A stretch of DNA of 64,000 nt from Corallincola holothuriorum. GTDB taxonomy: Bacteria; Pseudomonadota; Gammaproteobacteria; Enterobacterales; Neiellaceae. The DNA lies in contig NZ_QPID01000012.1 in the NCBI RefSeq assembly GCF_003336225.1, positions 106,459 through 170,458 of the forward strand, read 5' to 3'. The position numbers and the translations under genes are program-made. Under the pieces are notes generated by a model. That model saw nothing but the letters and a program-made list of their open reading frames with translations, was not told the origin of the DNA and ran no database searches. Below, piece by piece: positions 54,438-63,979 of the stretch. How positions within the stretch are numbered: position 1 is the first letter of the stretch; every line of letters begins with the position of its first letter.

Positions 54438-57191
54438 CTAATGTGCTTGATCCCAATTATCACCAATCCCAGCTTCAACCAATAGCGGCACATCCAGCTC
54501 AACAGCATCACTCATTAGCTGACTCAATGTTTTTGCCAACGCATCCGCTTGCGCTTGCTCCACCTCAAACACCAATTCATCGTGAACCTGCATCACCATC
54601 ACTAACCGTTGTTTACCTTCAGTTTGGATCCAATGGTCCACCTTCAGCATCGCCAGCTTGATGATGTCAGCTGCCGTTCCCTGCATCGGCGCGTTGATCG
54701 CCGCACGCTCAGCCGCCTTCTTTCTCGCCATGTTGCGCGCCTTAATATCAGGCAGATGTAAACGACGACCAAACAGGGTTTCGACATAGCCCTGCTGCTC
54801 CGCCTCTTTTCGGGTGCGCTCCATATACTCAAGTACGCCAGGATAGCGTTCAAAGTAGGTATCCATATAGGATTGTGCTTCATGTCGCGGGATCCCAAGC
54901 TGTTTACTCAAACCAAAAGCGGACATACCGTATATCAAACCAAAGTTGATCGCTTTCGCCCGCCGACGCTGTTCAGTAGTCACCTCGTCAAGCGTGACAC
55001 CAAACACCTCAGCGGCAGTCGCCTTGTGCACATCCAGCCCCTCTTTGAAAGCTTTGAGCAAGCCAGCGTCTTTCGACAGGTGCGCCATGATCCGCAGTTC
55101 AATTTGCGAATAATCAGCCGCGACGATCACACGACCGGCCGGGGCGATAAACGCCTGACGCACCCGGCGACCTTCAGCGGTACGAATAGGGATATTCTGC
55201 AGATTAGGATCGGAGGAGGAGAGGCGCCCCGTGGCTGTTACCGCTTGATGGTAAGAGGTATGGACCCGGCCGGAGCCAGCATTCACCATCCGCGGCAATT
55301 TATCGGTATAGGTAGACTTCAACTTAGCAAGACCACGATACTCGAGGATCAGCTTTGGTAAGGGGTAATCCAACGCCAACTCTTGTAGTGTCTCTTCTGC
55401 TGTAGAAGGCGCCCCCTTCGGGGTCTTTTTCAGTACTGGCAAGCTCAGCTTATCAAACAAGATCGCCTGCAGCTGTTTCGGCGAAGACAAGTTAAACTCT
55501 TCGCCAGCAACGGCAAACGCTTCTTTTTCTAGTTCCGCCAAGCGAATACCTAGTTCATCGCTTTGCCCTGCCAACATGGCACTGTCAATCAGCACGCCAT
55601 GGCGTTCCATCCGCGACAATACCGGTACCAATGGCAACTCAATATCATTGAACACCTTGGTCAACGATGCGTCTGCTTCAACCTTTGGCCAAATAGTCTG
55701 ATGCAAGCGCAACGTGATATCAGCGTCTTCCGCCGCATAAGGAGCGGCCTGATCCATCTCAATCTGATTAAAGGTAAGCTGCTTCGCCCCTTTACCAGCC
55801 ACCTCTTCAAAGCTGATCGCTTTATGACTGAGATACTTCAGTGCCAGGCTGTCCATATCGTGCCTGCCGGCAACACTGTTGAAGACGTAGGATTCAAGCA
55901 TGGTATCGAAGGCGATCCCCGCCAGCTCGATGCCATGATTAGACAACACCGCCAAATCATACTTCAGGTTTTGCCCAACTTTCAGGATCTTGGGATCCTC
56001 CAGAACCGGTTTCAGCAGCGGCAGGATGTCAGCCAACGAGAGTTGCACTGGCGCCCCCAAGTAATCATGTCCCAGCGGCAGGTAAGCCGCTTCGCCAGGC
56101 GCAACGGCAAAGGAGATACCCACCAATTTCGCTTCTTGTACATCAAGACTGGTTGTTTCGGTGTCAATGGCAAACAAAGGCGCTGCGGCAAGTTTCTCCA
56201 ACCATGGCATTAGATCAGCTTTCGTGAACAGGGTCTGATAACCACTGCGATCAATCGCTGCCGCACTGGATGCCGGACTATCAGTCACTGGATTGGCTTG
56301 CTCACCCTCACCATCGAGGATCTCAGCCAACCAGCGACGAAACTCCATCTGGCCAAACAATTTTACCAAAGCATCTTTGTCTGGCGCTGTCCGCGTCAGT
56401 TGTTCAGGCAGTTTTTCTAACGGCACATCAAGCTTAATGGTTGCCAACTTATACGACATATCTGCCGCCGCCTGGTTATCACGCAGCTTAGTCGGCATGG
56501 TTTTGGCACCACGGAAACCAAGTGTGGCCACCGCATCGGGATCGGCATACAACGCATCAAGCCCGCCAATACCTTGCAACATGGCCAGTGCCGTCTTTTC
56601 ACCCACACCTGGCACACCCGGTATGTTATCGACCTTGTCACCCATTAAGGCCAGAAAATCGATGATCAGCGTCGGCGGAATACCATATTTCTGCTCCACT
56701 TCAACAGGACCCATCACGGTGTCAGTCATGGTGTTGATCAGTGTGACGTGCTCATCCACCAACTGCGCCATATCCTTATCGCCAGTGCTGATCAAAGTAT
56801 GTCGCCCTTCGGCTGCAGCTTGTCGGGCAAGCGTGCCAATGACGTCATCGGCTTCGACCCCATCCACCATCAACAGCGGTAGCCCCATATTTCGAATAAT
56901 TTCGTGCAACGGAGCGATCTGGCAGCGCAAATCATCTGGCATCGACGGTCGCTGGGCCTTGTATTCCGGAAACATATCATCACGGAAAGTTTTACCCTTG
57001 GCGTCAAACACCACAGCAATATGCGAAGGATCGAACTGTTTCAGTAACGAGCGCAACATATTAACCACACCATAAACCGCTCCCGTTGGCTCACCGGCTG
57101 AATTGGTCAAATGCGGCGGCGAATGATAGGCGCGATAAAGGTAAGAAGAGCCGTCAACAAGAACAAACGGATTGGCCGGGATCGTGGTCAT
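54438..57191 (-). CDS. polA: DNA polymerase I
   Basis: A 917-residue replication/repair polymerase. Three domains are visible: 5'-3' exonuclease ([36 protein letters not shown]), 3'-5' exonuclease ([11 protein letters not shown] with catalytic Asp and Glu, NLKYDLAVL), and polymerase ([53 protein letters not shown]). Length is that of a full enteric-type Pol I. No defect is seen. The stop is about 90 bases before Spot 42. Confidence 0.98.
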   Translation of the reverse strand: MTTIPANPFVLVDGSSYLYRAYHSPPHLTNSAGEPTGAVYGVVNMLRSLLKQFDPSHIAVVFDAKGKTFRDDMFPEYKAQRPSMPDDLRCQIAPLHEIIRNMGLPLLMVDGVEADDVIGTLARQAAAEGRHTLISTGDKDMAQLVDEHVTLINTMTDTVMGPVEVEQKYGIPPTLIIDFLALMGDKVDNIPGVPGVGEKTALAMLQGIGGLDALYADPDAVATLGFRGAKTMPTKLRDNQAAADMSYKLATIKLDVPLEKLPEQLTRTAPDKDALVKLFGQMEFRRWLAEILDGEGEQANPVTDSPASSAAAIDRSGYQTLFTKADLMPWLEKLAAAPLFAIDTETTSLDVQEAKLVGISFAVAPGEAAYLPLGHDYLGAPVQLSLADILPLLKPVLEDPKILKVGQNLKYDLAVLSNHGIELAGIAFDTMLESYVFNSVAGRHDMDSLALKYLSHKAISFEEVAGKGAKQLTFNQIEMDQAAPYAAEDADITLRLHQTIWPKVEADASLTKVFNDIELPLVPVLSRMERHGVLIDSAMLAGQSDELGIRLAELEKEAFAVAGEEFNLSSPKQLQAILFDKLSLPVLKKTPKGAPSTAEETLQELALDYPLPKLILEYRGLAKLKSTYTDKLPRMVNAGSGRVHTSYHQAVTATGRLSSSDPNLQNIPIRTAEGRRVRQAFIAPAGRVIVAADYSQIELRIMAHLSKDAGLLKAFKEGLDVHKATAAEVFGVTLDEVTTEQRRRAKAINFGLIYGMSAFGLSKQLGIPRHEAQSYMDTYFERYPGVLEYMERTRKEAEQQGYVETLFGRRLHLPDIKARNMARKKAAERAAINAPMQGTAADIIKLAMLKVDHWIQTEGKQRLVMVMQVHDELVFEVEQAQADALAKTLSQLMSDAVELDVPLLVEAGIGDNWDQAH

Positions 57192-57646
57192 GGGTCACTC
57201 TATAGTTTGATGGAGAGCAGCAAGGATGCCATAGCTTGAATAGTCGTTGTAGTTTAACAAGGCTTTGGCATGAAATGACGATTGAAATCGCTCGCTGCGC
57301 AGGAAATTTGTGGATAACTCTGTGTGGGAAATAGTAAACCCTCCGTCGGCATGGCCTACAGAGTAGCTATAAAAATAAAAAATATACGACTAAAAACAGC
57401 AGCTTAGGTAAGATGATCGAGCAATTCCTAGCTCTCGATGTGATTCCGTTTTTGCTGTGAATAACATTTTATTAGTACTGCGGAGAAGGCGGTCAATAAT
57501 TAACCAGCATCACAGTAGCGAAAGAGATTACCACATCAGATTTTCATTGCCAGATCCTAATGGAGGTTTTTTAATAGAAATTTGAGACGTGTCATATCGA
57601 AAAATTACATACTAAAAACTTGCGTTATCGGAACAAGGAATTAGCA
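57192..57646. other. Divergent intergenic region between polA and elbB
   Basis: About 450 bases without a gene. One exact DnaA-box sequence (TGTGGATAA, 57309-57317) is present alone, too little to suggest an origin. The rest is AT-rich with no strong hairpin; promoters of both genes must lie here but none is clear by eye. Confidence 0.5.
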
Positions 57647-58300
57647 ATGAAAAAAGTAGCAGTTATTCTCAGTGGATCTGGTGTTTTTGACGGTGCCGAG
57701 ATCCACGAAACGGTGATCAGTCTTTTAGCGCTCAGCCGAGCAGGAGCTGAATACCAATGCTTTGCACCTAATATCGCCCAGCATCATGTCGTTAATCACC
57801 TGACCGGCGAAGTGACAGAAACAGAGCAGCGAAATGTGCTGGTTGAAGCCGCTCGAATAGCCCGTGGCGAGATCCAAGATGTTGCGCAACTAAACGCTGC
57901 CGATTTTGACGCATTACTGTTACCCGGCGGCTTTGGTGCCGCGAAAAACCTATCGGACTTCGCCTTCAAAGGCGCTGAGTGTCAGGTAGATGCAAACGTA
58001 CTAAAAGCGTGTCAGGCGTTTGCCACTGCCGGCAAAGTAGCGGCCTACCTGTGTATCTCGCCGATCCTGATCCCACAAGTCTATGGCCATGGCGCTAAAG
58101 GCACCATTGGCACAGACAGTGAAACGGCTAAAGCCTTTAACCAGCTTGGTGGTGAGCATCAAGCGTGTGCGGTAACCGAGATCTGCGTTGATCAAGAACG
58201 AAAAGTGATCAGTACACCCGCTTATATGCTGGCAGAAAACATCGCTGAAGCAGCGGTGGGAATAGAGAAAGCTGTAGACCAGTTACTGGCTATGGCCTAA
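57647..58300 (+). CDS. elbB: ElbB glyoxalase-like protein (DJ-1/PfpI superfamily)
   Basis: A 217-residue protein, the usual length of ElbB. KKVAVILSGSGVFDGAEIHETV is the family N-terminus; DALLLPGGFGAAKNLSDFAFKG carries the conserved Gly-rich loop and AAYLCISPILIPQVYGHGAKGT holds the reactive Cys. E. coli ElbB has weak glyoxalase activity and was linked to isoprenoid synthesis; the physiological role is unclear. ATG 57647 has AAGGAA 6 bases upstream; the frame is open to 57620. Confidence 0.93.
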   Translation: MKKVAVILSGSGVFDGAEIHETVISLLALSRAGAEYQCFAPNIAQHHVVNHLTGEVTETEQRNVLVEAARIARGEIQDVAQLNAADFDALLLPGGFGAAKNLSDFAFKGAECQVDANVLKACQAFATAGKVAAYLCISPILIPQVYGHGAKGTIGTDSETAKAFNQLGGEHQACAVTEICVDQERKVISTPAYMLAENIAEAAVGIEKAVDQLLAMA

Positions 58301-58326
58301 TCCTAGAGCCGCTTAGCCCACCAGTG

Positions 58327-58367
58327 TGGCGTAGTTTGCTAATAGCTAGTAAACCACGCCATATCTT
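58327..58367 (+). terminator. Terminator after elbB
   Basis: TGGCGTAGTTT pairs with AAACCACGCCA with one mismatch around a 13-nt loop, then TATCTTTT. Confidence 0.65.
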
Positions 58368-58487
58368 TTGCTATGGAAATTTATAACCTAATGTAATTGT
58401 TAGCTTTATATCTTTGGCACGACTTCTGCTTTTTATTGCTCAGCAACCGCTAAGCCAACATCAATGCAAATAAGAACAGGAGTCAAC

Positions 58488-59123
58488 ATGGGCATGTTTC
58501 TACCAACCGTTATTCTCGCCAGTCTACTGGTCTCGACCCAAACATGGGCTGAACAGCCCACTCGTACCTTTGAGCAAACGCTATCATTGCAAGGTGTCCA
58601 GACCCTGGCGATCGGCGTGCATGTTGGCTCGATCAAAATCTTACCCACCGCAAGCGATGAGCTGCAGTTTACGCTGCAAGTTGACGAGCGCGATGGCTGG
58701 TTTACTGAGGCGGTAAATAACGCCAATCTGCTTATCGAAAAGAGTGATGGCGTGCTCTCAATCTCCCTGGCTGAAGATAGCTATCAGGAAAAGTGGGTGC
58801 TGTACCTGCCTAAGCAGATAACACTAGATCTTGATGTCGGTGTAGGTGCCGCTGACATCGCCGATTTAGCGCAAAGTGCCGAGATTAACGTTGGGGTAGG
58901 AGATGTCGCGGTGTCTCTGCCCATCGCTACCTTTCAGCAGGTCAAAGGCGTCAGTGGAGTAGGTGATATTGATATTGAAACCCCAGATAACTCCGCCAGT
59001 GAAGAGCGCCATTTAGTGGGTAATGAAAGTCATTGGCAGGGAACAAATACCGATGGTTACTCGCTGTCGGTGGAGGTCGGTGTGGGTAGTGCTGAAATAG
59101 AGTTACGCTCAGGACAGAGCTAG
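58488..59123 (+). CDS. Exported DUF4097-like protein
   Basis: A 211-residue protein with a signal peptide (MGMFLPTVILASLLVSTQTWA). The body consists of repeating beta strands with glycine-valine motifs (VGVGAADIADL, NVGVGDVAVSLP, KGVSGVGDIDIE, SVEVGVGSAEIEL), the pattern of DUF4097 beta-helix 'adhesin-like' proteins. Their role is unknown. ATG 58488 has AGGAG 6 bases upstream. A terminator follows the gene. Confidence 0.75.
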   Translation: MGMFLPTVILASLLVSTQTWAEQPTRTFEQTLSLQGVQTLAIGVHVGSIKILPTASDELQFTLQVDERDGWFTEAVNNANLLIEKSDGVLSISLAEDSYQEKWVLYLPKQITLDLDVGVGAADIADLAQSAEINVGVGDVAVSLPIATFQQVKGVSGVGDIDIETPDNSASEERHLVGNESHWQGTNTDGYSLSVEVGVGSAEIELRSGQS

Positions 59124-59142
59124 TATCAGACTTAACAGGGAG

Positions 59143-59178
59143 AAAAATAAAGGCTCAATCAATGAGCCTTTATTTTTT
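59143..59178. terminator. Bidirectional terminator between convergent genes
   Basis: AATAAAGGCTCA pairs perfectly with TGAGCCTTTATT (12 bp) around ATCAA. T runs follow on the plus strand (TTTTTT) and on the minus strand (TTTTTC), so it can serve both the gene before it and purU. Confidence 0.85.
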
Positions 59179-59195
59179 GTCACTCAATTGACGTA

Positions 59196-60065
59196 TCAAT
59201 CAAAAACCACAGTGCGATTGTTATGGGCGATCACTTTCTGATTAATGTGACGCCAGATAGCGCGGGAAAGCACCACCTTCTCCACATCGCGCCCCTTACG
59301 TACCAGGTCATCTACCGTATCGGTATGACGCACATGAGCCACATCCTGCTCGATAATTGGGCCAGCATCGAGCTCCGCGGTCACATAGTGACTGGTGGCA
59401 CCGATGATCTTCACCCCGCGCGCATAGGCAGAATGATAAGGCTTTGCGCCAGGGAAAGCCGGCAAGAAGCTGTGATGAATGTTAATCACGCGATTAGGGA
59501 ACTGCTGGATAAAATCGTCAGACAAGATCTGCATATAGCGAGCCAGCACAATAAAATCGACATCATGGGCCTGCAGTAAAGCTTTCTGCTCCGCCTCAAC
59601 GTCTGCTTTTGTCTCTTTGGTGACAGGCAGGTGATAAAACGGGATACCAGCAGCCTCTGCCGCGGCCTGCATCTTGGTGTGATTACTGATAATCAATGGG
59701 ATCTCGAGATCCCATTCACCGCTCTGATAACGCGCCAGCATGTCATATAAACAGTGCTCATGCTGCGACACAAACACCGCCATACGAGGCTTACGATCAG
59801 AGAAACTGAGTTGCCATTGCATCTCATAAGGATTCGCTAACGCTTTCTCAAAAGCGCCAGACAACGCATCCACAGGAATAGCGAAATCACTCAAATCCCA
59901 CTCTATCCGCATAAAAAAGCGGTTATCTTCCCGATCCACATGCTGCTCAAGATCAATAACGTTGCCGCCATTGCTATAGATGAACTGTGTAACTATATGT
60001 ACCAAGCCTTTACGGTCTGGGCAGTTAATTAGCAAAGTGGCAGACGCTGCCGCAGTATTACTCAT
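59196..60065 (-). CDS. purU: Formyltetrahydrofolate deformylase
   Basis: A 289-residue enzyme that hydrolyses 10-formyl-THF to formate and THF, balancing one-carbon units and supplying formate for purine synthesis. An N-terminal ACT domain (LLINCPDRKGLVHIVTQFIYSNGGNVIDLEQHVD) precedes the formyltransferase-like domain with the catalytic HHSFLPAFPGAKPYHSAYARGVKIIGATSHYVT (Asn/His) and DAGPIIEQDVAHV (Asp). ATG 60065 is chosen by AAGGG upstream and family length; the frame is open to 60128. Confidence 0.95.
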   Translation of the reverse strand: MSNTAAASATLLINCPDRKGLVHIVTQFIYSNGGNVIDLEQHVDREDNRFFMRIEWDLSDFAIPVDALSGAFEKALANPYEMQWQLSFSDRKPRMAVFVSQHEHCLYDMLARYQSGEWDLEIPLIISNHTKMQAAAEAAGIPFYHLPVTKETKADVEAEQKALLQAHDVDFIVLARYMQILSDDFIQQFPNRVINIHHSFLPAFPGAKPYHSAYARGVKIIGATSHYVTAELDAGPIIEQDVAHVRHTDTVDDLVRKGRDVEKVVLSRAIWRHINQKVIAHNNRTVVFD

Positions 60066-60248
60066 TGATCCCTTCAACCCTATCTTTATAAGCCGTTCAA
60101 CTTCAGAGCGTAAGCATACCTGATCCAAATAGATCTGGGCACCGCTCTCATCTCCGACCAGATTGTCATACTAAAGCTGCACAAAACCAGCGACTTGCCT
60201 TAGACTGACAACCTAGTATTCCATCAAGTGCCATTAAGGACAGCCATT

Positions 60249-60869
60249 ATGCGCATACTGTTAGCCTTAACTTTGTTTTCCATCATATTGCCGGCACACG
60301 CAGCCAGAGAATGGGTGTGGGAAGCCGCACTTATGGCTGGTACCAGCGGCAGTGATAGCTTCACCGAAAGTGACGACAGCGATTACACCCTAGACACGGA
60401 TAGTGGCGACACCATTGCCTTCACACTTAACCTGTTAGATGGTCACAAAAAAGGCAATAAACTGCAGTATGAGCTTTATCTCGCACAAACAAATACCGAT
60501 CTTGAACTATTTGATAACAACGGCACTCGTACCACCAGCGACATGGATATTAATTATTACCATTTCGGTGGTACTTATGAGTTTGTCGTTCGTGATACCG
60601 GGTTACGTCCCTATATCGGCGCAACCCTAGGGGCCACCTATTTTGATCCCGAAGAGTACAGCTCTGAAACCAACTTTTCCATGGGCTTTGCCGGTGGCTT
60701 AAAGTGGTTTGCAAATGATTATGTCGGCTTGCGCCTAGATGGCCGCGCCATTGCTACCGCCATGGACAGTGACAAACAGGTCTTTTGTAATGGCGGCTGC
60801 CTGGTAAAAGTGGATAGTGAAATTTGGTGGCAATATCAGGTCACCGCTGGATTACTGGTTAAATTTTAA
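60249..60869 (+). CDS. Outer-membrane beta-barrel-like protein
   Basis: A 206-residue exported protein with signal peptide ending AHAA. It starts with an Asp/Ser/Thr-rich loop and then alternating amphipathic strands with aromatic girdles (YELYLAQTNTDLELF, MDINYYHFGGTYEFV, GLRPYIGATLGATYFD, GFAGGLKWFANDYVGLRLDGRA), ending WQYQVTAGLLVKF, a typical C-terminal strand with terminal Phe. It resembles small eight-stranded barrels of the OmpA/OmpW kind. ATG 60249 has AAGGA upstream. It is followed by a lipoprotein gene after 9 bases. Confidence 0.78.
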   Translation: MRILLALTLFSIILPAHAAREWVWEAALMAGTSGSDSFTESDDSDYTLDTDSGDTIAFTLNLLDGHKKGNKLQYELYLAQTNTDLELFDNNGTRTTSDMDINYYHFGGTYEFVVRDTGLRPYIGATLGATYFDPEEYSSETNFSMGFAGGLKWFANDYVGLRLDGRAIATAMDSDKQVFCNGGCLVKVDSEIWWQYQVTAGLLVKF

Positions 60870-60878
60870 GGAGCCACC

Positions 60879-61472
60879 ATGGCTAAAGGGTTACAACAAT
60901 CTTTCTTAGTAGTGCTGCTAATGGCAATGGTTGCAGCCTGTGGCGATACCGGAACTGCCGCCAAAGATGACGCCAATGCAGTCCCCGATGAACTACGAAA
61001 ATCAGTGGCGGTTTCTATTCAAAGCCCGGAATTGTCAGTTCCCGCAAGAGCCATGGTCACCTGGTCAGATCGTACTGGTGGTGTTTTAGGGGAAGTAGGA
61101 AAGAACCCTGAAATTGAAGGCTTATTACGAGAGTCCATCGTCAAAAACATGGATCAACAGGCTTATCACTTCACCGAGCACCATGAGCAAGCGTTCTTTA
61201 AAATCAGCTATGTGCTGGCATTAGAAAAAGATCTTAACGATGCCGATCTAGAAAAATATTTTGGTTTATCTCTCGGCTTAGCCGGTGACAAAGGTTTTGA
61301 TAAAGGCACCTTGGTCATCGACATTCAAAATAAAGAGGGACAATCAGTATGGCGTGGTGCCCTGCAAGCCAATGTCGGCAAAGGGCAACAATCAGAAGAG
61401 TTACGTAATGCCCGTCTAAACGGTGCCGTGCAAACCCTGCTCGATAGCTTCTTTCGCCATAAAGCCGGCTAA
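60879..61472 (+). CDS. Lipoprotein of unknown function
   Basis: A 197-residue lipoprotein with lipobox AACGD at about residue 20-23. The domain after it starts KSVAVSIQSPELSVPARAMVTWSD and contains YHFTEHHEQAFFKISYVLALEKDL and SVWRGALQANV, similar in outline to DUF4136-type lipoproteins, but that is a pattern-level guess. AAGGAG lies 6 bases before the ATG. It is probably co-transcribed with the barrel protein. Confidence 0.68.
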   Translation: MAKGLQQSFLVVLLMAMVAACGDTGTAAKDDANAVPDELRKSVAVSIQSPELSVPARAMVTWSDRTGGVLGEVGKNPEIEGLLRESIVKNMDQQAYHFTEHHEQAFFKISYVLALEKDLNDADLEKYFGLSLGLAGDKGFDKGTLVIDIQNKEGQSVWRGALQANVGKGQQSEELRNARLNGAVQTLLDSFFRHKAG

Positions 61473-61477
61473 CAACA

Positions 61478-61762
61478 TCATTCTGTGAAGCTGGCCTGCA
61501 ATGCAGGCCAGTCAGCCTCTCTCAACGGCTCCAGCCAGATCGTTTCAGCTAATCCCTCAAATTGCAGCAGCAGATCAAACCCATTACCTCGGCACTGCCA
61601 GATATGCCGATCAGCACCGCTATCTTTCACTATCACCTGGATCCCCATCTCCGCACAGAGCGCCTCGCCCCACGCCGGAAACAGTTCCCAAGCCAACACA
61701 TCACCTAGATATAACCAGTGCTGTTCCGCTTCTCGCCACAACGGGGGTATCGGTCTATTCAT
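61478..61762 (-). CDS. Small protein, possibly DUF3630
   Basis: A 94-residue cytoplasmic protein rich in Trp and Glu (PPLWREAEQHWLYLGDVLAWELFPAWGEAL). I think it matches DUF3630 of Alteromonadales and Vibrio, but by memory of pattern only. The start is ATG 61762 or TTG 61771. Its end contains a 10-bp perfect palindrome, CTGGCCTGCA-A-TGCAGGCCAG (61491-61511), which may form a terminator for the convergent lipoprotein gene. Confidence 0.6.
   Translation of the reverse strand: MNRPIPPLWREAEQHWLYLGDVLAWELFPAWGEALCAEMGIQVIVKDSGADRHIWQCRGNGFDLLLQFEGLAETIWLEPLREADWPALQASFTE
61491..61511. other. Perfect 10-bp inverted repeat at the convergent gene ends
   Basis: The arms sit around a single central A inside the last codons of the small minus-strand gene. 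There is no T run on either side. It could halt or stabilise transcripts from the plus-strand lipoprotein gene, whose stop is 19 bases before it. Confidence 0.4.
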
Positions 61763-61973
61763 CTCAATCAAACTCAGCCTCTAAAAACAGTACCTCGATG
61801 ACACAACGCCGCCAAACTGGCGACAAGGAAGCAAAATAGCACCTGAACCTAAAGCCTATCGCGGCCGTAAAAGCTATCACCTACTGCGCTGGAAACAGGC
61901 GCACTTCACGCCATGGGATGATACAGTCTCCCATAGGCAATCTAAATGATTCGTTTTCGCCACGGGGCTATGT

Positions 61974-63425
61974 GTGAAAATTTCTAATACGTATTTACAA
62001 CTGGGTACTGCTTTCTCTGAATCGATTAATCCGCTTCCCGTTGCCGATCCCCATCTATTACTCTGGAATCTATCTCTGGCAGATCAGCTAGCCCTATCGC
62101 AGGGGCTACCCGACAACGAAAACGCCCTTGCTCAATTATTTTCTGGCAACGACCTACTGCCAGAGGCATCACCCATCGCCTGCGTTTATGCAGGTCATCA
62201 ATTTGGTCAGTTCAATCCCCAACTGGGGGACGGCCGCGCCCATCTGTTGTGCGAATTTGTCGATGACCATCAACAACGCTGGGATCTGCAACTCAAAGGC
62301 TCTGGCCCTACCCGTTATTCCCGCCGTGGCGATGGCCGCTGCGCCCTCGGCCCCGCCATACGGGAATACCTGATGAGTGAAGCGCTGCATGCTCTGGGCG
62401 TACCCACTACGCGCTGTTTAGCCGTGGTCACCACTGGCGAAACCGTCTACCGCGACTTACCCAAGCCCGGTGCCGTGGTCACCCGTATCGCCAGCAGCCA
62501 TATCCGCGTGGGCAGCTTTCAATACTTTGCCGCCAAGGGGGATGTCGTTTCCCTAAAAACATTGACCGACTATACGATTGACCGCCATTTCCCCACATTA
62601 AAGGCAGCCGCCAACCCGGTGCTGGAATTACTTGGAGCGGTGATGGATAAACAGGTCACCCTGATCGTCGAATGGATGCGTATCGGCTTTATTCATGGTG
62701 TGATGAATACCGATAACACCGCGATCTCAGGCGAAACCATCGATTTTGGCCCCTGTGCCATGCTGGGCATCTACCACCCGGGGACGGTCTACAGCTCTAT
62801 CGATAGTGGTGGTCGCTATGCCTTTGGTGCCCAACCGTCGATCTGCCGCTGGAACATGGCCCGCTTAGCTGAAGCTTTACTGCCGCTCATCGACGAAGAT
62901 CAGGATAAGGCACTGGCTCAGGCAGAGGCGCTGATCGCCGATTTTTCTCCTCGCTTTGAACAGGCATACCAAACCATGTTGGGTGCCAAGTTAGGACTCG
63001 ACGAGATCCAGCAAACAGATGTTGCCCTGATCACCGAACTCCTCGAGCAGATGCAGGAGCAACAGCTCGATTACACCCAAACCTTTCATCAGCTGACTCG
63101 CTCACTCACCGAGCAACAGATAGCAACCAAGTTACAAGACACATTAGGTAATTGGTATGGCCAATGGCGGCAACGCATCGGTAACGACAGTAAGCAACAA
63201 CAAGCAGCACAGGCTTTAATGCAGCAATCCAATCCTGTCGTGATCCCGCGCAATCACCACGTAGAAGCGGTGCTACAGGCGTGTGAGTTAACCAACAGCA
63301 GTGCGCCAGCAGACGCCTTGCTCAAAGTGTTACGCTCACCCTATCAAATGCTTGCCGAAACCGCTGACTATCAGGATCTACCCACAGACAATGACCGTCA
63401 CTACCAGACATTTTGTGGTACTTGA
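61974..63425 (+). CDS. selO: Protein adenylyltransferase SelO (YdiU)
   Basis: A 483-residue pseudokinase-fold enzyme that attaches AMP to Ser/Thr/Tyr of target proteins, linked to redox stress. SelO motifs in order: CVYAGHQFGQFNPQLGDGRAHLL, LQLKGSGPTRYSRRGDGRCALG, AIREYLMSEALHALGVPTTR, GFIHGVMNTDNTAISGETIDFGPC (metal-binding Asp region). The C-terminus YQTFCGT matches the usual end, where Cys stands in place of the selenocysteine of animal SelO. Start is GTG 61974, with a weak ribosome site. Confidence 0.95.
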   Translation: MKISNTYLQLGTAFSESINPLPVADPHLLLWNLSLADQLALSQGLPDNENALAQLFSGNDLLPEASPIACVYAGHQFGQFNPQLGDGRAHLLCEFVDDHQQRWDLQLKGSGPTRYSRRGDGRCALGPAIREYLMSEALHALGVPTTRCLAVVTTGETVYRDLPKPGAVVTRIASSHIRVGSFQYFAAKGDVVSLKTLTDYTIDRHFPTLKAAANPVLELLGAVMDKQVTLIVEWMRIGFIHGVMNTDNTAISGETIDFGPCAMLGIYHPGTVYSSIDSGGRYAFGAQPSICRWNMARLAEALLPLIDEDQDKALAQAEALIADFSPRFEQAYQTMLGAKLGLDEIQQTDVALITELLEQMQEQQLDYTQTFHQLTRSLTEQQIATKLQDTLGNWYGQWRQRIGNDSKQQQAAQALMQQSNPVVIPRNHHVEAVLQACELTNSSAPADALLKVLRSPYQMLAETADYQDLPTDNDRHYQTFCGT

Positions 63426-63558
63426 GCGGCTGGATAAGGAGAAGAGAGGCTTGGCGTTCAGAAAGTTGAACGCCGCAAGCACGGGCAACGGCTTGCGGCG
63501 TCGTGTTCGTTGTCCCCGAGGAGCAAAGCGACGAGTTAGTGACTTGCATTGTTATACG
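63426..63558. other. Highly structured short intergenic region
   Basis: GGCGTTCA/TGAACGCC (8 bp, loop GAAAGT) overlaps a second inverted repeat, GCCGCAAG/CTTGCGGC (8 bp), so two alternative stems share the GCC. No T run follows. The region looks like a repeat-type element or a recombination-site-like sequence rather than a simple terminator. Confidence 0.4.
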
Positions 63559-63861
63559 CTAGTGCTCAGGAGGCCACACTTCCGGCCAACCAGGATAGCG
63601 TTGCTTTACTAGGTCAACAAATTGCCACAGCGGCGTATTTATCGGAGCTGGCAAATCCCCTTTAAAATAGAAGCGAATTTTTTCCTCGATCACTTCAGGC
63701 AGCTGCGCCGTGACGTCATACAAAGATGCGAGATCTGATACAAAACAGGGTTGAAACTCAGGATCAGGTTCAATTACATTAATCAGCAACTGAACCTCTC
63801 TGGCACGTTTTTCTGTTTCCATTGTATCAGCAAGTCGCAATACGTTATCCATTCTTAACAT
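63559..63861 (-). CDS. Small hypothetical protein
   Basis: A 100-residue protein with no signal or membrane segment and many charged residues; it ends YPGWPEVWPPEH. I do not recognise it. In-frame starts are GTG 63864, ATG 63861 and ATG 63852, none with a good ribosome site. Near-inverted sequences flank it: ATTGTTATACGC at 63544-63556 and, on the other strand, ATTGTCTATACGCC at about 63884-63871. Confidence 0.55.
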   Translation of the reverse strand: MLRMDNVLRLADTMETEKRAREVQLLINVIEPDPEFQPCFVSDLASLYDVTAQLPEVIEEKIRFYFKGDLPAPINTPLWQFVDLVKQRYPGWPEVWPPEH

Positions 63862-63900
63862 CACTTAGTGGCGTATAGACAATATGACTCCCACAAAAGG

Positions 63901-63979
63901 TGCTGACCTCCGCCTTCGTGGGTTAGCTAAAAGCCAGAGCCATAATGTATGTGTCAACAATACAAGCTGGAGGTCAGCA
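63901..63979 (+). promoter_or_regulatory. Inverted repeat that could hide the ribosome site of the last gene
   Basis: TGCTGACCTCC (63901-63911) is the exact complement of GGAGGTCAGCA (63969-63979). The second arm contains the ribosome site GGAGG and touches the ATG. A transcript from outside would fold and block translation, a feature known from insertion sequences. Confidence 0.45.

Noticed and set aside
55563..57075. Long open frames on the plus strand opposite polA
   Set aside because: They mirror the codon pattern of polA and have no ribosome site or recognisable domain.
57309..57317. Exact DnaA-box sequence upstream of polA
   Set aside because: Only one box, with no cluster, AT-rich unwinding element or dnaA/gidA neighbour, so not an origin.
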